Shown here piece after piece: positions 16,275-25,221 of a stretch of DNA of 46,279 nt. Numbering within the stretch: the stretch's first letter is position 1; each line of letters starts with the position of its first letter. Made by a program: the position numbers and the translations under genes. This DNA comes from BOG-1363 sp043775355. Lineage in GTDB: Bacteria; Planctomycetota; UBA11346. Where the stretch lies: assembly GCA_043775355.1 (NCBI GenBank), contig JAYVSL010000112.1, positions 1-46,279 of the forward strand, written 5' to 3'. Under the pieces are notes generated by a model, which saw nothing but the letters and a program-made list of their open reading frames with translations, ran no database searches and was not told where the DNA came from.

Positions 16275-16955
16275 ATGCCCTACACTGAATTTCGCACAGC
16301 CCGCCCTGAGCGCCCCAGAGCGTTATTTTTCGTTGGTGGCTTCACGCTCACCATGCTCGCTGGCGCCATTAATGTTGCCATGTTGTCTTACTACGCTGTT
16401 CCAGTCAGCCACATGAGCGGTGCGGTTTCGCGCCTGAGCATGGATCTCGGTACTCAGCACTATACCGATCTGGTGACTATCGCCTTTATTGTCGGCGGCT
16501 TTGCCCTGGGCTGCGTGTTCACCGGCGCACTGGTTAGCACCAACGCTTTGGCCTCACGCCGACGCTACGCTTTGGTGTTGGCCTGCGAGGCAGCAGTGCT
16601 TGCCCTGGCGGCAGCGCTACAAGGCAGCGCCGTCAACATCTCGGTCATACTCGGCGCAGCGGCCTGCGGCATTCAAAACGCCATGGCCAGCAGCTATTAC
16701 GGATTAGTGGTACGCACCACTCACGTCACCGGCATTATCACCGATTTAGGATTTATGCTCGGTGCCTGTCTCACAGGTCAACGCTTCCTCTGGTGGAAAG
16801 TTTTGCTGCTCGTCGTCCTCGTCGCTGGTTATCTCACCGGTGGAATAGCCGCTGCCATACTCACGCCACTCGCCCCCAGACTCATGTTGTGGTGCTGCTG
16901 TGTGCTCGCCGCAGCCATCGCCATCGGCTGCCTGTTTTTGCACCGCGAAAAATAA
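16275..16955 (+). CDS. YoaK/DUF1275 family membrane protein
   Basis: A 226-residue integral membrane protein with about six hydrophobic segments. The N-terminal part, FFVGGFTLTMLAGAINVAML followed by VSHMSGAVSRLSMDLG, matches the conserved start of DUF1275 proteins, which usually read GG-x-x-D...HMTGN. The middle ACGIQNAMASSYYGLVVRTT and HVTGIITDLG repeat the pattern of the second half of the family (QN...TG...TD). The function of the family is unknown; a transport role has been suggested. The frame is open from 15750, but that stretch is antisense to the thioesterase, so the ATG at 16275 is preferred. A dispersed hairpin follows. Confidence 0.8.
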   Translation: MPYTEFRTARPERPRALFFVGGFTLTMLAGAINVAMLSYYAVPVSHMSGAVSRLSMDLGTQHYTDLVTIAFIVGGFALGCVFTGALVSTNALASRRRYALVLACEAAVLALAAALQGSAVNISVILGAAACGIQNAMASSYYGLVVRTTHVTGIITDLGFMLGACLTGQRFLWWKVLLLVVLVAGYLTGGIAAAILTPLAPRLMLWCCCVLAAAIAIGCLFLHREK

Positions 16956-16976
16956 AATACTTGGAACGAGATCGGT

Positions 16977-16995
16977 CCCAGGGCGTTGCCCTGGG
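16977..16995. repeat. Dispersed intergenic hairpin
   Basis: CCCAGGGC and GCCCTGGG (16977-16984 and 16988-16995) form an 8-bp stem with a GTT loop and are followed by CTATCATAAAGCGGG. The form resembles 508-538 and 39635-39654. A second short palindrome, GGGCCGTTGGCCC, lies just downstream. Confidence 0.65.
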
Positions 16996-17096
16996 CTATC
17001 ATAAAGCGGGCCGTTGGCCCTCTCGCAGGCTAAAGGAAACGGCGTTGCGTTCTGAGGGTGACTGGAATTCATGCCGCGATGCATAATCCTGAGGCC

Positions 17097-17876
17097 ATGA
17101 ATCCGGACCTGCTTCTCGCTGCGCTCGTACTGGTCGCGGCCTTTCTTTATTCCTCTGTGGGGCACGCAGGCGCATCTGGCTACCTCGCCGCCATGGCATT
17201 GGTTGGCATGTCCGGTGTTGTGATGAAACCGACAGCGTTGATTCTCAATATTGTCGTGGCCTCCATCGCACTCGTGCAATTTTATCGTGCACGTCAATTC
17301 TCTTGGGCACTGTTTTGGCCGTTTGCGTTGACGTCGATGCCGTGTGCGTACCTCGGCGGAATCTTGCCGGGAACGTGGTCAGGTTATCGACTCTTGGTCG
17401 GGATCATCCTCGCGGTCAGTGCAGGAAAGTTGCTGTGGGATTCGGTTAAAACTCCGAAGCCTGCCACTGAATCTAAAAGCTTGGAACTTCGCTACCCACC
17501 CTTGTGGGCAGCACTGATGTGTGGCGCTGCCATTGGTTTGGTTGCTGGACTTACCGGCACCGGAGGCGGCATCTTCTTGAGCCCGCTCCTCATCTTCATG
17601 ATGTGGGGGACGACCAAGCAATCGGGAGGCGTGGCCGCAGCCTTCATTTTGAGCAATAGCATCATGGGCTTGCTCGGCGGCTTGCTCGGCGGCTTGCTCG
17701 GCAATAGCCCCGATTTTCCGGCACTCTCGCCGTGGATGCCGGTATGGATTGGGGCTGCTGTTGTTGGCGGTTCTGTTGGCGCTTACCTGGGAAGTCGGCG
17801 TGCATCTCCACCACTCTTCAAGCGCCTGCTTGCCCTCGTGCTCCTCGTCGCCGCAGGAAAACTCATCCTGACCTGA
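17097..17876 (+). CDS. Sulfite exporter TauE/SafE family protein
   Basis: A 259-residue membrane protein with about eight hydrophobic segments. The N-terminal AFLYSSVGHAGASGYLAAMA and the mid-protein GLVAGLTGTGGGIFLSPLLI are the two half-repeats of the TauE/SafE family, which moves sulfite, sulfonates or other organic acids across the membrane. A 12-bp tandem repeat near 17676-17702 encodes GLLGGLLGGLLG within a membrane segment. The frame is open upstream; ATG 17097 is chosen because it puts the first membrane helix right at the N-terminus, though 17079 is also possible. No sulfur-metabolism gene is adjacent, so the substrate is not predictable. Confidence 0.82.
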   Translation: MNPDLLLAALVLVAAFLYSSVGHAGASGYLAAMALVGMSGVVMKPTALILNIVVASIALVQFYRARQFSWALFWPFALTSMPCAYLGGILPGTWSGYRLLVGIILAVSAGKLLWDSVKTPKPATESKSLELRYPPLWAALMCGAAIGLVAGLTGTGGGIFLSPLLIFMMWGTTKQSGGVAAAFILSNSIMGLLGGLLGGLLGNSPDFPALSPWMPVWIGAAVVGGSVGAYLGSRRASPPLFKRLLALVLLVAAGKLILT

Positions 17877-17984
17877 GCGTTTTGGATATCCGTTTGGCGC
17901 TGAAATGACGCTGTGCAAGGTTGTCATAGCCCCTGGGAAAACACTCACTTCCGTGGTATCTTGAAACCATGGAGGGATGAGCAG

Positions 17985-19775
17985 ATGAGTAGCGCCCTCC
18001 CAACGCCGACCACTCTTCCTGATCTTCTGGCTGGCCTGCTGCTGCGGGCCCCGTGCAGCAGCGCGCTGACGTGGCGCGAGGCTGGATATTGGCGTCGTAT
18101 GGCGACTGAGGAACTTGCGCGCGATGTCCGCCGCTGTGCGCTTGGTTTGGTCAAGCTTGGCGTGAAGCACGGTGATTGCGTCGGCCTGCTTGCCCCCTCT
18201 TCGCCTACCTGGTTGGTGGCCGATCTCGCCATCATGTCGATTGGTGCGATATCGGTGCCGCTCTTTCCGAATCTTTCGCTCGACCATTTGTTGTACGAAT
18301 CTGACCACACCGACATGCAATGGTTGATCGCCATCGGTGCGGAACAATGGCTCCAAGTTCAGCCGCACGCCGCACGTTGGCGCGCCGTGGTGGTGAAAGA
18401 AGCACACGATTTGCCGAAGGAAACGCTCACCTGGGCGCGGTTGTTGGAATTAGGTGATGCGGTTTCCGAACAGGATCCGAGTTTATTCGCCCGTCGTCGT
18501 GATCACCTGACGCCTGAATCCATCGCCACTATCATTCACACCAGCGGCAGTACCGGACAGCCCAAGGGCGTGGTGCTGACGCATCATAATCTGATGTCGC
18601 AGATTGCTGGGGCTAAAGAATGCTTCCCGCTTGATTCCGCCAAAGATCGCGCGCTGAGTGTGCTGCCGTTGGCCCACGTTTTTGAACGCATCGTGGTCTA
18701 CACGTATTTGGCGCAGGGTATCCCGTTGGCGTTCGGCGATGATGTTAAAAATACTGGCGCGATGATGAAAGAAGTGCGGCCAACCATCATGTCGATGGTC
18801 CCGCGTCTGATCGAAAAACTCTACACCCGCATCGTCAAACGCTTTGATGAAGCGTCTTGGCCGAAACGTCAGCTTGGCCGCTGGGCCTTGGAACACGCGT
18901 TGAAAGATGATCCAACTCAGCGCAAACCGTGGACCATGGATGTCGCCGATACCTTGATTTTTCAGCGTTTGCGCGACGCCATGGGCGGACAACTTAAAGC
19001 CTTGATCGTCGGCGGCGCAGCCCTGGCACCCGACCTCGGTCGCTTCCTTACCAATGTCGGCGTGCCGGTGTACTGCGGCTACGGAATGACGGAGGCGTCT
19101 CCAGTGATCACGCTGAATCGTGTCAGCGACTGCCGCCTGGGTACCGTTGGTCGGCCATTTCCTGGCGTTTCAGTACGTATCTCAAGTGACGGCGAAATTC
19201 TTGCCAAAGGCCCCAACATCATGCGCGGCTACCACCGTGATGAAGAATCCACCGCCAAGACCATTGATGCTGGTGGATGGCTGCATACCGGCGATCTCGG
19301 CCGTCTCGATAGCGACGGCTACCTGATCATCACTGGTCGAGTCAAAGAATTGCTGAAGACCTCGAACGGAAAATATGTTTGTCCGCTGCCAATCGAACAC
19401 GCGCTGTGCGGTAGCCCATTGATCGACCAAGCCATGGTCATCGCCGACGGTCATCCATATGTTACCGCCTTGCTCTTTACCGAGAGCGATGCGCTGAACC
19501 GCGCCAAAGTACGATTGAAATTAACTCAGCTTGATGACGTGGCGTTTCTTGCCCATGACACCGTGCGAGCGGAAATGCACGCGCTGCTTGATGACGTGAA
19601 CACCCATCTTGACCGTTGGGAACGTGTTCATGCTTTCCGTTTCATTCTGAAGCCGCTGACGGTGGGCGAAGAATTAACTCCAACGATGAAGATCAAACGT
19701 CACGTCGTGACGACCATGTATCACGATGTGATTACGTCGATGTATCAGGAAGCCGCAGTACCTGTCGCTGGATGA
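17985..19775 (+). CDS. fadD: Long-chain fatty acid-CoA ligase
   Basis: A 596-residue AMP-forming acyl-CoA synthetase that activates fatty acids for beta-oxidation. The P-loop-like AMP motif IIHTSGSTGQPKGVVLTHHN is at about residue 187. YCGYGMTEASPVITLN and the motif GWLHTGDLGRLDSDGYLIIT are present, followed by GRVKELLKTSNGKYVCP, as in the long-chain (FAA/LACS-like) branch. GGAGGGA at 17971-17977 is a good ribosome binding site for the ATG at 17985; the longer open frame upstream is not needed. This is the first gene of a five-gene beta-oxidation operon, and the 27-base gap to the thiolase gene contains that gene's own strong Shine-Dalgarno sequence. Confidence 0.93.
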   Translation: MSSALPTPTTLPDLLAGLLLRAPCSSALTWREAGYWRRMATEELARDVRRCALGLVKLGVKHGDCVGLLAPSSPTWLVADLAIMSIGAISVPLFPNLSLDHLLYESDHTDMQWLIAIGAEQWLQVQPHAARWRAVVVKEAHDLPKETLTWARLLELGDAVSEQDPSLFARRRDHLTPESIATIIHTSGSTGQPKGVVLTHHNLMSQIAGAKECFPLDSAKDRALSVLPLAHVFERIVVYTYLAQGIPLAFGDDVKNTGAMMKEVRPTIMSMVPRLIEKLYTRIVKRFDEASWPKRQLGRWALEHALKDDPTQRKPWTMDVADTLIFQRLRDAMGGQLKALIVGGAALAPDLGRFLTNVGVPVYCGYGMTEASPVITLNRVSDCRLGTVGRPFPGVSVRISSDGEILAKGPNIMRGYHRDEESTAKTIDAGGWLHTGDLGRLDSDGYLIITGRVKELLKTSNGKYVCPLPIEHALCGSPLIDQAMVIADGHPYVTALLFTESDALNRAKVRLKLTQLDDVAFLAHDTVRAEMHALLDDVNTHLDRWERVHAFRFILKPLTVGEELTPTMKIKRHVVTTMYHDVITSMYQEAAVPVAG

Positions 19776-19802
19776 TCAGCGACCAGAATTCAGGAGGATG
19801 TC

Positions 19803-21086
19803 ATGAAAGAACGGTTGGCCATTATCGATGGCGTCCGCACACCGTTTGCCCGAGCTGGAGGCCCACTCTCTGCTTTGTCCGCAGATGACCTGGGTGCCCT
19901 GGTTACTCGTGAATTGATGGCGCGCACCGCATTCCCCGTTGCTTCGCTTGACGAATTAATCGCTGGCAATGTTGCCCAACCAATCGAAGCCGCCAACGTC
20001 GCTCGCGTCATCGCTCTTAAAGCAGGGCTGCCAGATTCATTAATCGCCAGTAGCGTCCATCGAAATTGTGCATCCGGTATGGAAGCGATTACGACGGCCG
20101 CTAACCGCATTTTTTCAGACGAAGCCGAACACATCATGTGTGTTGGCACCGAATCGATGAGCAATATTCCGCTGATCTACGGCAAACAAATGACCGCGCT
20201 GTTCGGACGGATGATGAAAGCTAAAACCGTATGGCAGCGCCTGGGCGTGTGGGCCGGCTTTCGTCCTTCATTTCTTACGCCGGTCATCGGCATCCAAGTT
20301 GGTCTGACGGATCCCGTTTGTGGTTTGAATATGGGCCAGACCGCAGAAATCCTCGCCCGTGAATTCGCCATCACGCGACAAGACCAAGACCAGTTCGCGC
20401 TGCTCAGCCATCAACGCGCGGTCGCCGCCGAACAACGGCTAAGCGAAGAAATTCTCCCTATTCCGTTACCGCCGAAATATGAATCAGCGCTAACCAAAGA
20501 CGAAGGGCCGCGCGCCAATCAAGACCTTGCGGCATTAGGAAAACTCAAGCCGTACTTCGACAAAGTCGCAGGCACGGTGACGGTCGGTAACGCATGTCCC
20601 CTCACTGACGGTGCTGCGGCGTTGCTGGTCATGCGCGAATCCAAAGCCAAGGCTCTTGGACTTTCGCCGTTGGGTTACTTACGCGATTATGCCTACGCTG
20701 CGCTCGATGGCCGACGCATGGGGCTCGGTCCGGTCTATGCATGCGCGAAGCTTTTTTCAAAGAGCGGACTCGCGCTCAGCGACTTCGATCTGATCGAACT
20801 CAATGAGGCTTTTGCCGCACAAGCGATTGCTTGTGAACGCGCATTCGCCTCCGCCGCTTTCGCCAAAGAACATCTCAAACGCGATGCGGCGCTGGGGGTG
20901 ATTGACCGTGAACGCTTAAACGTCAACGGCGGCGCCATCGCTCTTGGCCATCCCGTCGGAGCTACCGGCGCACGCTTGGTTTTGACCACTTTGAAAGAAC
21001 TCCGTCGACGTGGGCTGAAACGTGGACTCGCAACGCTGTGCATCGGCGGCGGCCAAGGCGCGGCCCTCGCGCTGGAGGTCGCATGA
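19803..21086 (+). CDS. fadI: Acetyl-CoA C-acyltransferase (3-ketoacyl-CoA thiolase)
   Basis: A 427-residue thiolase that cleaves 3-ketoacyl-CoA to acetyl-CoA and a shortened acyl-CoA. The nucleophile Cys89 sits in SVHRNCASGMEAI. NVNGGAIALGHPVGATGARL carries the active-site histidine, and CIGGGQGAALALEV the second cysteine. The insert around 190-230 and the overall length fit the FadI-type partner of the trifunctional enzyme better than short biosynthetic thiolases. AGGAGG at 19792-19797 precedes the ATG with ideal spacing. The downstream gene encodes the matching hydratase/dehydrogenase, so the two products probably form an alpha/beta multienzyme complex. Confidence 0.93.
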   Translation: MKERLAIIDGVRTPFARAGGPLSALSADDLGALVTRELMARTAFPVASLDELIAGNVAQPIEAANVARVIALKAGLPDSLIASSVHRNCASGMEAITTAANRIFSDEAEHIMCVGTESMSNIPLIYGKQMTALFGRMMKAKTVWQRLGVWAGFRPSFLTPVIGIQVGLTDPVCGLNMGQTAEILAREFAITRQDQDQFALLSHQRAVAAEQRLSEEILPIPLPPKYESALTKDEGPRANQDLAALGKLKPYFDKVAGTVTVGNACPLTDGAAALLVMRESKAKALGLSPLGYLRDYAYAALDGRRMGLGPVYACAKLFSKSGLALSDFDLIELNEAFAAQAIACERAFASAAFAKEHLKRDAALGVIDRERLNVNGGAIALGHPVGATGARLVLTTLKELRRRGLKRGLATLCIGGGQGAALALEVA

Positions 21087-21138
21087 ACATTCTCTCAGTT
21101 TCCTATCGTCTGTTTCCTCAGATCGCGAAGGAGCTGCC

Positions 21139-23271
21139 ATGAGCATCTTCACCCTTACCGTCACCGACGGCATTGCCCAGGTAGTGTTCGATTTACCGGG
21201 CGAAAAAATAAATAAATTCAGCGCCCTGGTGATGACAGAGCTTGGCAACCTCCTTGAAAAATTGCATGCCCGCTCCGATCTTAAAGCCGTGGTCTTTACC
21301 AGCGGTAAATCAAATATGTTTATCGCTGGCGCCGACATCAAGGAACTGCAAGCCATCACCAACCGTGCTGATGCCAAAGCGAAAGCAGAAACTGGGCAAC
21401 AATTATTTCAGCGCGTCGCCGACCTCAGCGTGCCCACGATCGCGGTGATCGATGGACCTTGCCTTGGTGGAGGCATGGAATTCGCATTGGCGTGCACGTA
21501 TCGCATCGTTGCTGACGAAGAAAAAACCAAACTTGGTCTGCCAGAAGTAACGCTGGGAATCATTCCTGGCTGGGGTGGCACTCAACGTTTACCGCGCTTG
21601 ATCGGCATCGCGCCAGCACTGGAACTCATTTTGAGTGGCGCGCCGGTCAATGCGCGAAAAGCATTTAAAATTGGGTTGGTCGACGCCTGCGTTCCACGTT
21701 CTTTCTTAAGCGCCGAGGTTAGTCGCTTCGTTGCTCGCATCCTGAGCAGCGACGGTGCCGCTGCCGTGCGCGCTAAACGACCGCACGGTGGAATCATGCG
21801 CTGGGCGCTCGAAGGAAATCCTGCCGGTCGAATCGCGCTGTTCCGTTCGGCTCACAAAACCTTGATGGCAAAAACTCGCGGAATGATGCCTGCGCCACTG
21901 GCCGCGCTCGCGGTGGTGCGCGACACGTGCCGCATGAGCATGGCGCGTGGGCTGGAAGAAGAAGCCCATCGTTTTAGCGAACTCGCCTTCACACCACAGA
22001 GTAAACATTTGATCGACTGTTTCTTTGCCAGCGAAGCCCTGCGTAAAGAAGGTGGTACGGGCGGCATACAGATCACTTCCACGGCCGTGCTCGGCGCTGG
22101 CGTCATGGGTGGCGGTATTGCGTGGGCGTTCGCCAATAAAAATCTGCCGGTGCGACTCAAGGATCTTAACTGGGATGCGATCACCAAAGGTCTGCACACG
22201 GCTAACGACTATAATCGTCAGCTGACCAAACGGAAAAAGATGACGCCGGGAAATGCGAATCTTCTGCTGCACCGCATGAGCGGAACGGTGGATTATCGTG
22301 GTTTTCAAGGCGTCGATTTGGTGGTCGAAGCCGTGGTCGAAGATCTGAATATCAAACGCAAAGTACTCGCGGAAGCCGAACATCACTTGCGCGATGACAC
22401 CATTTTAGTCAGCAATACGTCGTCTTTATCGATCACCGATATGGCCATGGCACTCAAGCACCCAGAACGTTTTGCCGGGATGCACTTTTTCAATCCCGTC
22501 AATCGCATGCCGTTGGTCGAGGTCATTCCAGGGCCAGCGACCAGTCCACAAACCATCGCCGCCGTCGCCGAACTGGTACGTCGCATTGGTAAAACTGCCG
22601 TCGTGGTCAAAGACTGCCCAGGATTCTTGGTCAACCGGATCTTGCTGCCCTACATGAACGAAGCAGCACGCTGTTTGGAAGACGGCGCCAGCATCGAATT
22701 GATTGACCGCACCATCTTCGATTTCGGCATGCCGATGGGACCATTCACGCTCAGTGACGAAGTCGGCCTCGATGTTGGTTACAAGGTCGCGAAGATTCTT
22801 GCCCACGGTTATGGCGAACGCATGGAAGTCGCCGATACCCTGCGCGTGGTGTACGAAGAGCTTCATTTGCTGGGCACCAAAGGCGGCAAAGGGTTCTTTC
22901 TGCACGACGCCAAAGGCGTAAAAACTGAGGCAAATGGCGAACTGATGTCAGCGCTGCGCTCGCGCCATCCGGTGACGCGTGTGGTCGATGCCGATGAAAT
23001 TCGTGATCGCTGTCTGTTGATCATGGTCAACGAAGCGGCGCGCTGTCTGGAAGAAAAAATCGTCGACAAAGCTGCTTCGCTGGATCTTGCCATGGTCATG
23101 GGCACCGGCTTTCCGCCACAACGCGGCGGGCTACTGCACTACGCTAATCAACTCGGCACGCGCACGGTCGCTGATCGACTGAATGCTTTGAGCGACCGTT
23201 GCGGCAAACGCTTCGTGCCGTGTGCGTTGGTCAGCGAACTTGCTCGCAACAATCACCCTTTTTCCACCTGA
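21139..23271 (+). CDS. fadJ: Fused enoyl-CoA hydratase / 3-hydroxyacyl-CoA dehydrogenase
   Basis: A 710-residue bifunctional beta-oxidation enzyme. The N-terminal crotonase domain has FIAGADIKEL (oxyanion hole), GPCLGGGMEFALACTYRI with a catalytic-loop pattern, and PEVTLGIIPGWGGTQRLPRL with the second catalytic Glu. The central NAD domain has STAVLGAGVMGGGIAWAFAN and MHFFNPVNRMPLVEVI; two C-terminal helical dehydrogenase domains follow (CPGFLVNRILLPYMNEA; FPPQRGGLLHYANQLG). The order and length match FadJ/FadB. The start at 21139 is supported by GAAGGAG six bases upstream. It follows the thiolase gene by 52 bases and precedes the acyl-CoA dehydrogenase gene by 18. Confidence 0.93.
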   Translation: MSIFTLTVTDGIAQVVFDLPGEKINKFSALVMTELGNLLEKLHARSDLKAVVFTSGKSNMFIAGADIKELQAITNRADAKAKAETGQQLFQRVADLSVPTIAVIDGPCLGGGMEFALACTYRIVADEEKTKLGLPEVTLGIIPGWGGTQRLPRLIGIAPALELILSGAPVNARKAFKIGLVDACVPRSFLSAEVSRFVARILSSDGAAAVRAKRPHGGIMRWALEGNPAGRIALFRSAHKTLMAKTRGMMPAPLAALAVVRDTCRMSMARGLEEEAHRFSELAFTPQSKHLIDCFFASEALRKEGGTGGIQITSTAVLGAGVMGGGIAWAFANKNLPVRLKDLNWDAITKGLHTANDYNRQLTKRKKMTPGNANLLLHRMSGTVDYRGFQGVDLVVEAVVEDLNIKRKVLAEAEHHLRDDTILVSNTSSLSITDMAMALKHPERFAGMHFFNPVNRMPLVEVIPGPATSPQTIAAVAELVRRIGKTAVVVKDCPGFLVNRILLPYMNEAARCLEDGASIELIDRTIFDFGMPMGPFTLSDEVGLDVGYKVAKILAHGYGERMEVADTLRVVYEELHLLGTKGGKGFFLHDAKGVKTEANGELMSALRSRHPVTRVVDADEIRDRCLLIMVNEAARCLEEKIVDKAASLDLAMVMGTGFPPQRGGLLHYANQLGTRTVADRLNALSDRCGKRFVPCALVSELARNNHPFST

Positions 23272-23289
23272 TTATCGAGGAGACCGGTC

Positions 23290-25221
23290 ATGACTAACGA
23301 TCTGAAACCCCAACATCCTCACCCAGAGCCCGCATCATCCGGCGAGGACGAGATGGTTCTCGACACCTCCAAGATGTCGGCGGACAAGCGCGCGGCGATG
23401 GAGGTCGCCGAAGGCGCGCGCGAGGCGAAGCCGACGCTGCCGGGTTTTGCTCAGCAATTATTCATGGGCACTTTCGATCCGTCGATGCTGGCAGAATTCC
23501 CGCATCAGACCGCCGAAGACCAAAGCATTGGCGATGAGCTCTGCGAGAAAGTCGGCAACTACCTAGAAAAGAATCTGGACGCTGAAGAGGTTGATGCCAG
23601 CCGCACCATTCCCGAAGAGATCATTGACGAACTCTTCAAGATGGGCGTCTTTGCCATGAAGGTGCCGAAAGAATACGGCGGCCTTGGCCTGACTCAGGTG
23701 AATTACAATCGCGTGATGATGCGTATTTCATCGTACTGCGCTTCAACGGCGGTGCTGATATCGGCGCACCAATCGATCGGCGTGCCGCAACCGTTGAAGC
23801 TCTTCGGTACCGATGCGCAAAAGAAAATGTTCTTCCCGCGTTTCAGCAAACACAGCATTTCGGCTTTCGCATTGACTGAACCCAGCGTCGGTTCGGATCC
23901 GTCAAAGATGACCACCACCGCGACGCTAACGCCAGATGGTAAACATTATCTGATCAACGGCGAGAAACTGTGGTGTACCAATGGACCGATTGCCGATCTG
24001 TTGGTGGTGATGGCAAAGACCGCACCGAAAATCGTCAACGGCCGTGAACGCACGCAAATCACCGCGCTGATTGTCGAAGGAAAATCTCCCGGCATCGAAG
24101 TCGCGCATCGTTGCGACTTCATGGGCATCCGCGCGATTCAGAACGGCTTGATGCGTTTTCATGATGTGAAAGTCCCGGTCGAAAACGTTCTGTGGGGCGA
24201 AGGGAAAGGCCTAAAATTGGCGCTAACCACGCTGAATACGGGACGCTTAACTTTGCCGGCTGCCTGTACCGGCGTGGCAAAACAATGTCTGTCGTTCTGT
24301 CGTCGTTGGGGCGCGGAACGTGTTCAGTGGGGATTGCCGATCGGTGCTCACGAACAAGGCCGCCACAAACTTGCCTTCATCGCCAGCACCACGTTAGCGA
24401 TGGAAGCCATCACCTGGCTGACTAGCCACTGGGCGAACAAAGCCGACCAAGATATTCGTATCGAAGCGGCGATGGCGAAACTGTTCTGCTCAGAAATGGG
24501 CTGGAAAATCGTTGATATGACCATGCAGATGCGCGGCGGACGCGGCTATGAAAAAGCCTCGTCACTGAAAGCGCGTGGCGAAGAGCCCTTTCCCGTTGAA
24601 CGCATGATGCGGGATATGCGCATCAATCTCATTATTGAGGGCACTTCTGAAATCATGAAATTGTTCCTTGCTCGCGAAGCCATGGATCCCCACCTCAACT
24701 TGGCGTCGGATATTCTCAAGGCCCACACGCCTATCGGTACCAAGATGAAAGCGGGAGTGAAACTCGCCTCGTTCTATAGTGGTTGGTATCTCAAACAGTG
24801 GGTGAACTCCAGTCTGTGGTCGGCGCACAACGAAATGAACTCGCTTGCCGGACACTACCAATACGTTCATGCCTGTTCGCACCGTTTGGCTCGCACCACG
24901 TTCCACTATATGGGGATGTACCGCGACAAACTGGAGCGGAAACAAATCCTCCTTGGTCGCTTGATGGACATCGGCACCGAGCTCTTCGCCATGGCAGCGA
25001 CGTGCAGTTATGCTCATTCGCTGGTGAAGCGCGGAGGCGATTCGAGCGCCGAAACGCTCGCCGATCTATTCTGCCGCGACGCCACGCGACGCATCGAAGG
25101 CCACTTCAGATCCCTGGCGAGCAACGATGACACCATGATGAATCAGGTTGGCAAATCAGTCTTGGCCGGCGATATGCGCTGGCTGGAGGGCGGTGTCCAA
25201 TGGATCGGCAAGAACGCCTAA
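23290..25221 (+). CDS. Acyl-CoA dehydrogenase
   Basis: A 643-residue FAD enzyme catalysing the first dehydrogenation of beta-oxidation. After a charged, probably disordered N-terminus of ~45 residues it shows the standard fold. MGVFAMKVPKEYGGLGLTQV and FALTEPSVGSDPSKM form the substrate/FAD-binding signature, INGEKLWCTNGPIADLLVV follows, and MRGGRGYEK precedes INLIIEGTSEIMKLFLA. The Glu of EGTSE (about residue 450) is at the usual catalytic-base position. A further ~190-residue helical C-terminal extension makes it longer than short/medium-chain enzymes, like the VLCAD/ACAD9 group. GAGGAG precedes the ATG. Its last 22 bases overlap the start of the next gene. Confidence 0.9.
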   Translation: MTNDLKPQHPHPEPASSGEDEMVLDTSKMSADKRAAMEVAEGAREAKPTLPGFAQQLFMGTFDPSMLAEFPHQTAEDQSIGDELCEKVGNYLEKNLDAEEVDASRTIPEEIIDELFKMGVFAMKVPKEYGGLGLTQVNYNRVMMRISSYCASTAVLISAHQSIGVPQPLKLFGTDAQKKMFFPRFSKHSISAFALTEPSVGSDPSKMTTTATLTPDGKHYLINGEKLWCTNGPIADLLVVMAKTAPKIVNGRERTQITALIVEGKSPGIEVAHRCDFMGIRAIQNGLMRFHDVKVPVENVLWGEGKGLKLALTTLNTGRLTLPAACTGVAKQCLSFCRRWGAERVQWGLPIGAHEQGRHKLAFIASTTLAMEAITWLTSHWANKADQDIRIEAAMAKLFCSEMGWKIVDMTMQMRGGRGYEKASSLKARGEEPFPVERMMRDMRINLIIEGTSEIMKLFLAREAMDPHLNLASDILKAHTPIGTKMKAGVKLASFYSGWYLKQWVNSSLWSAHNEMNSLAGHYQYVHACSHRLARTTFHYMGMYRDKLERKQILLGRLMDIGTELFAMAATCSYAHSLVKRGGDSSAETLADLFCRDATRRIEGHFRSLASNDDTMMNQVGKSVLAGDMRWLEGGVQWIGKNA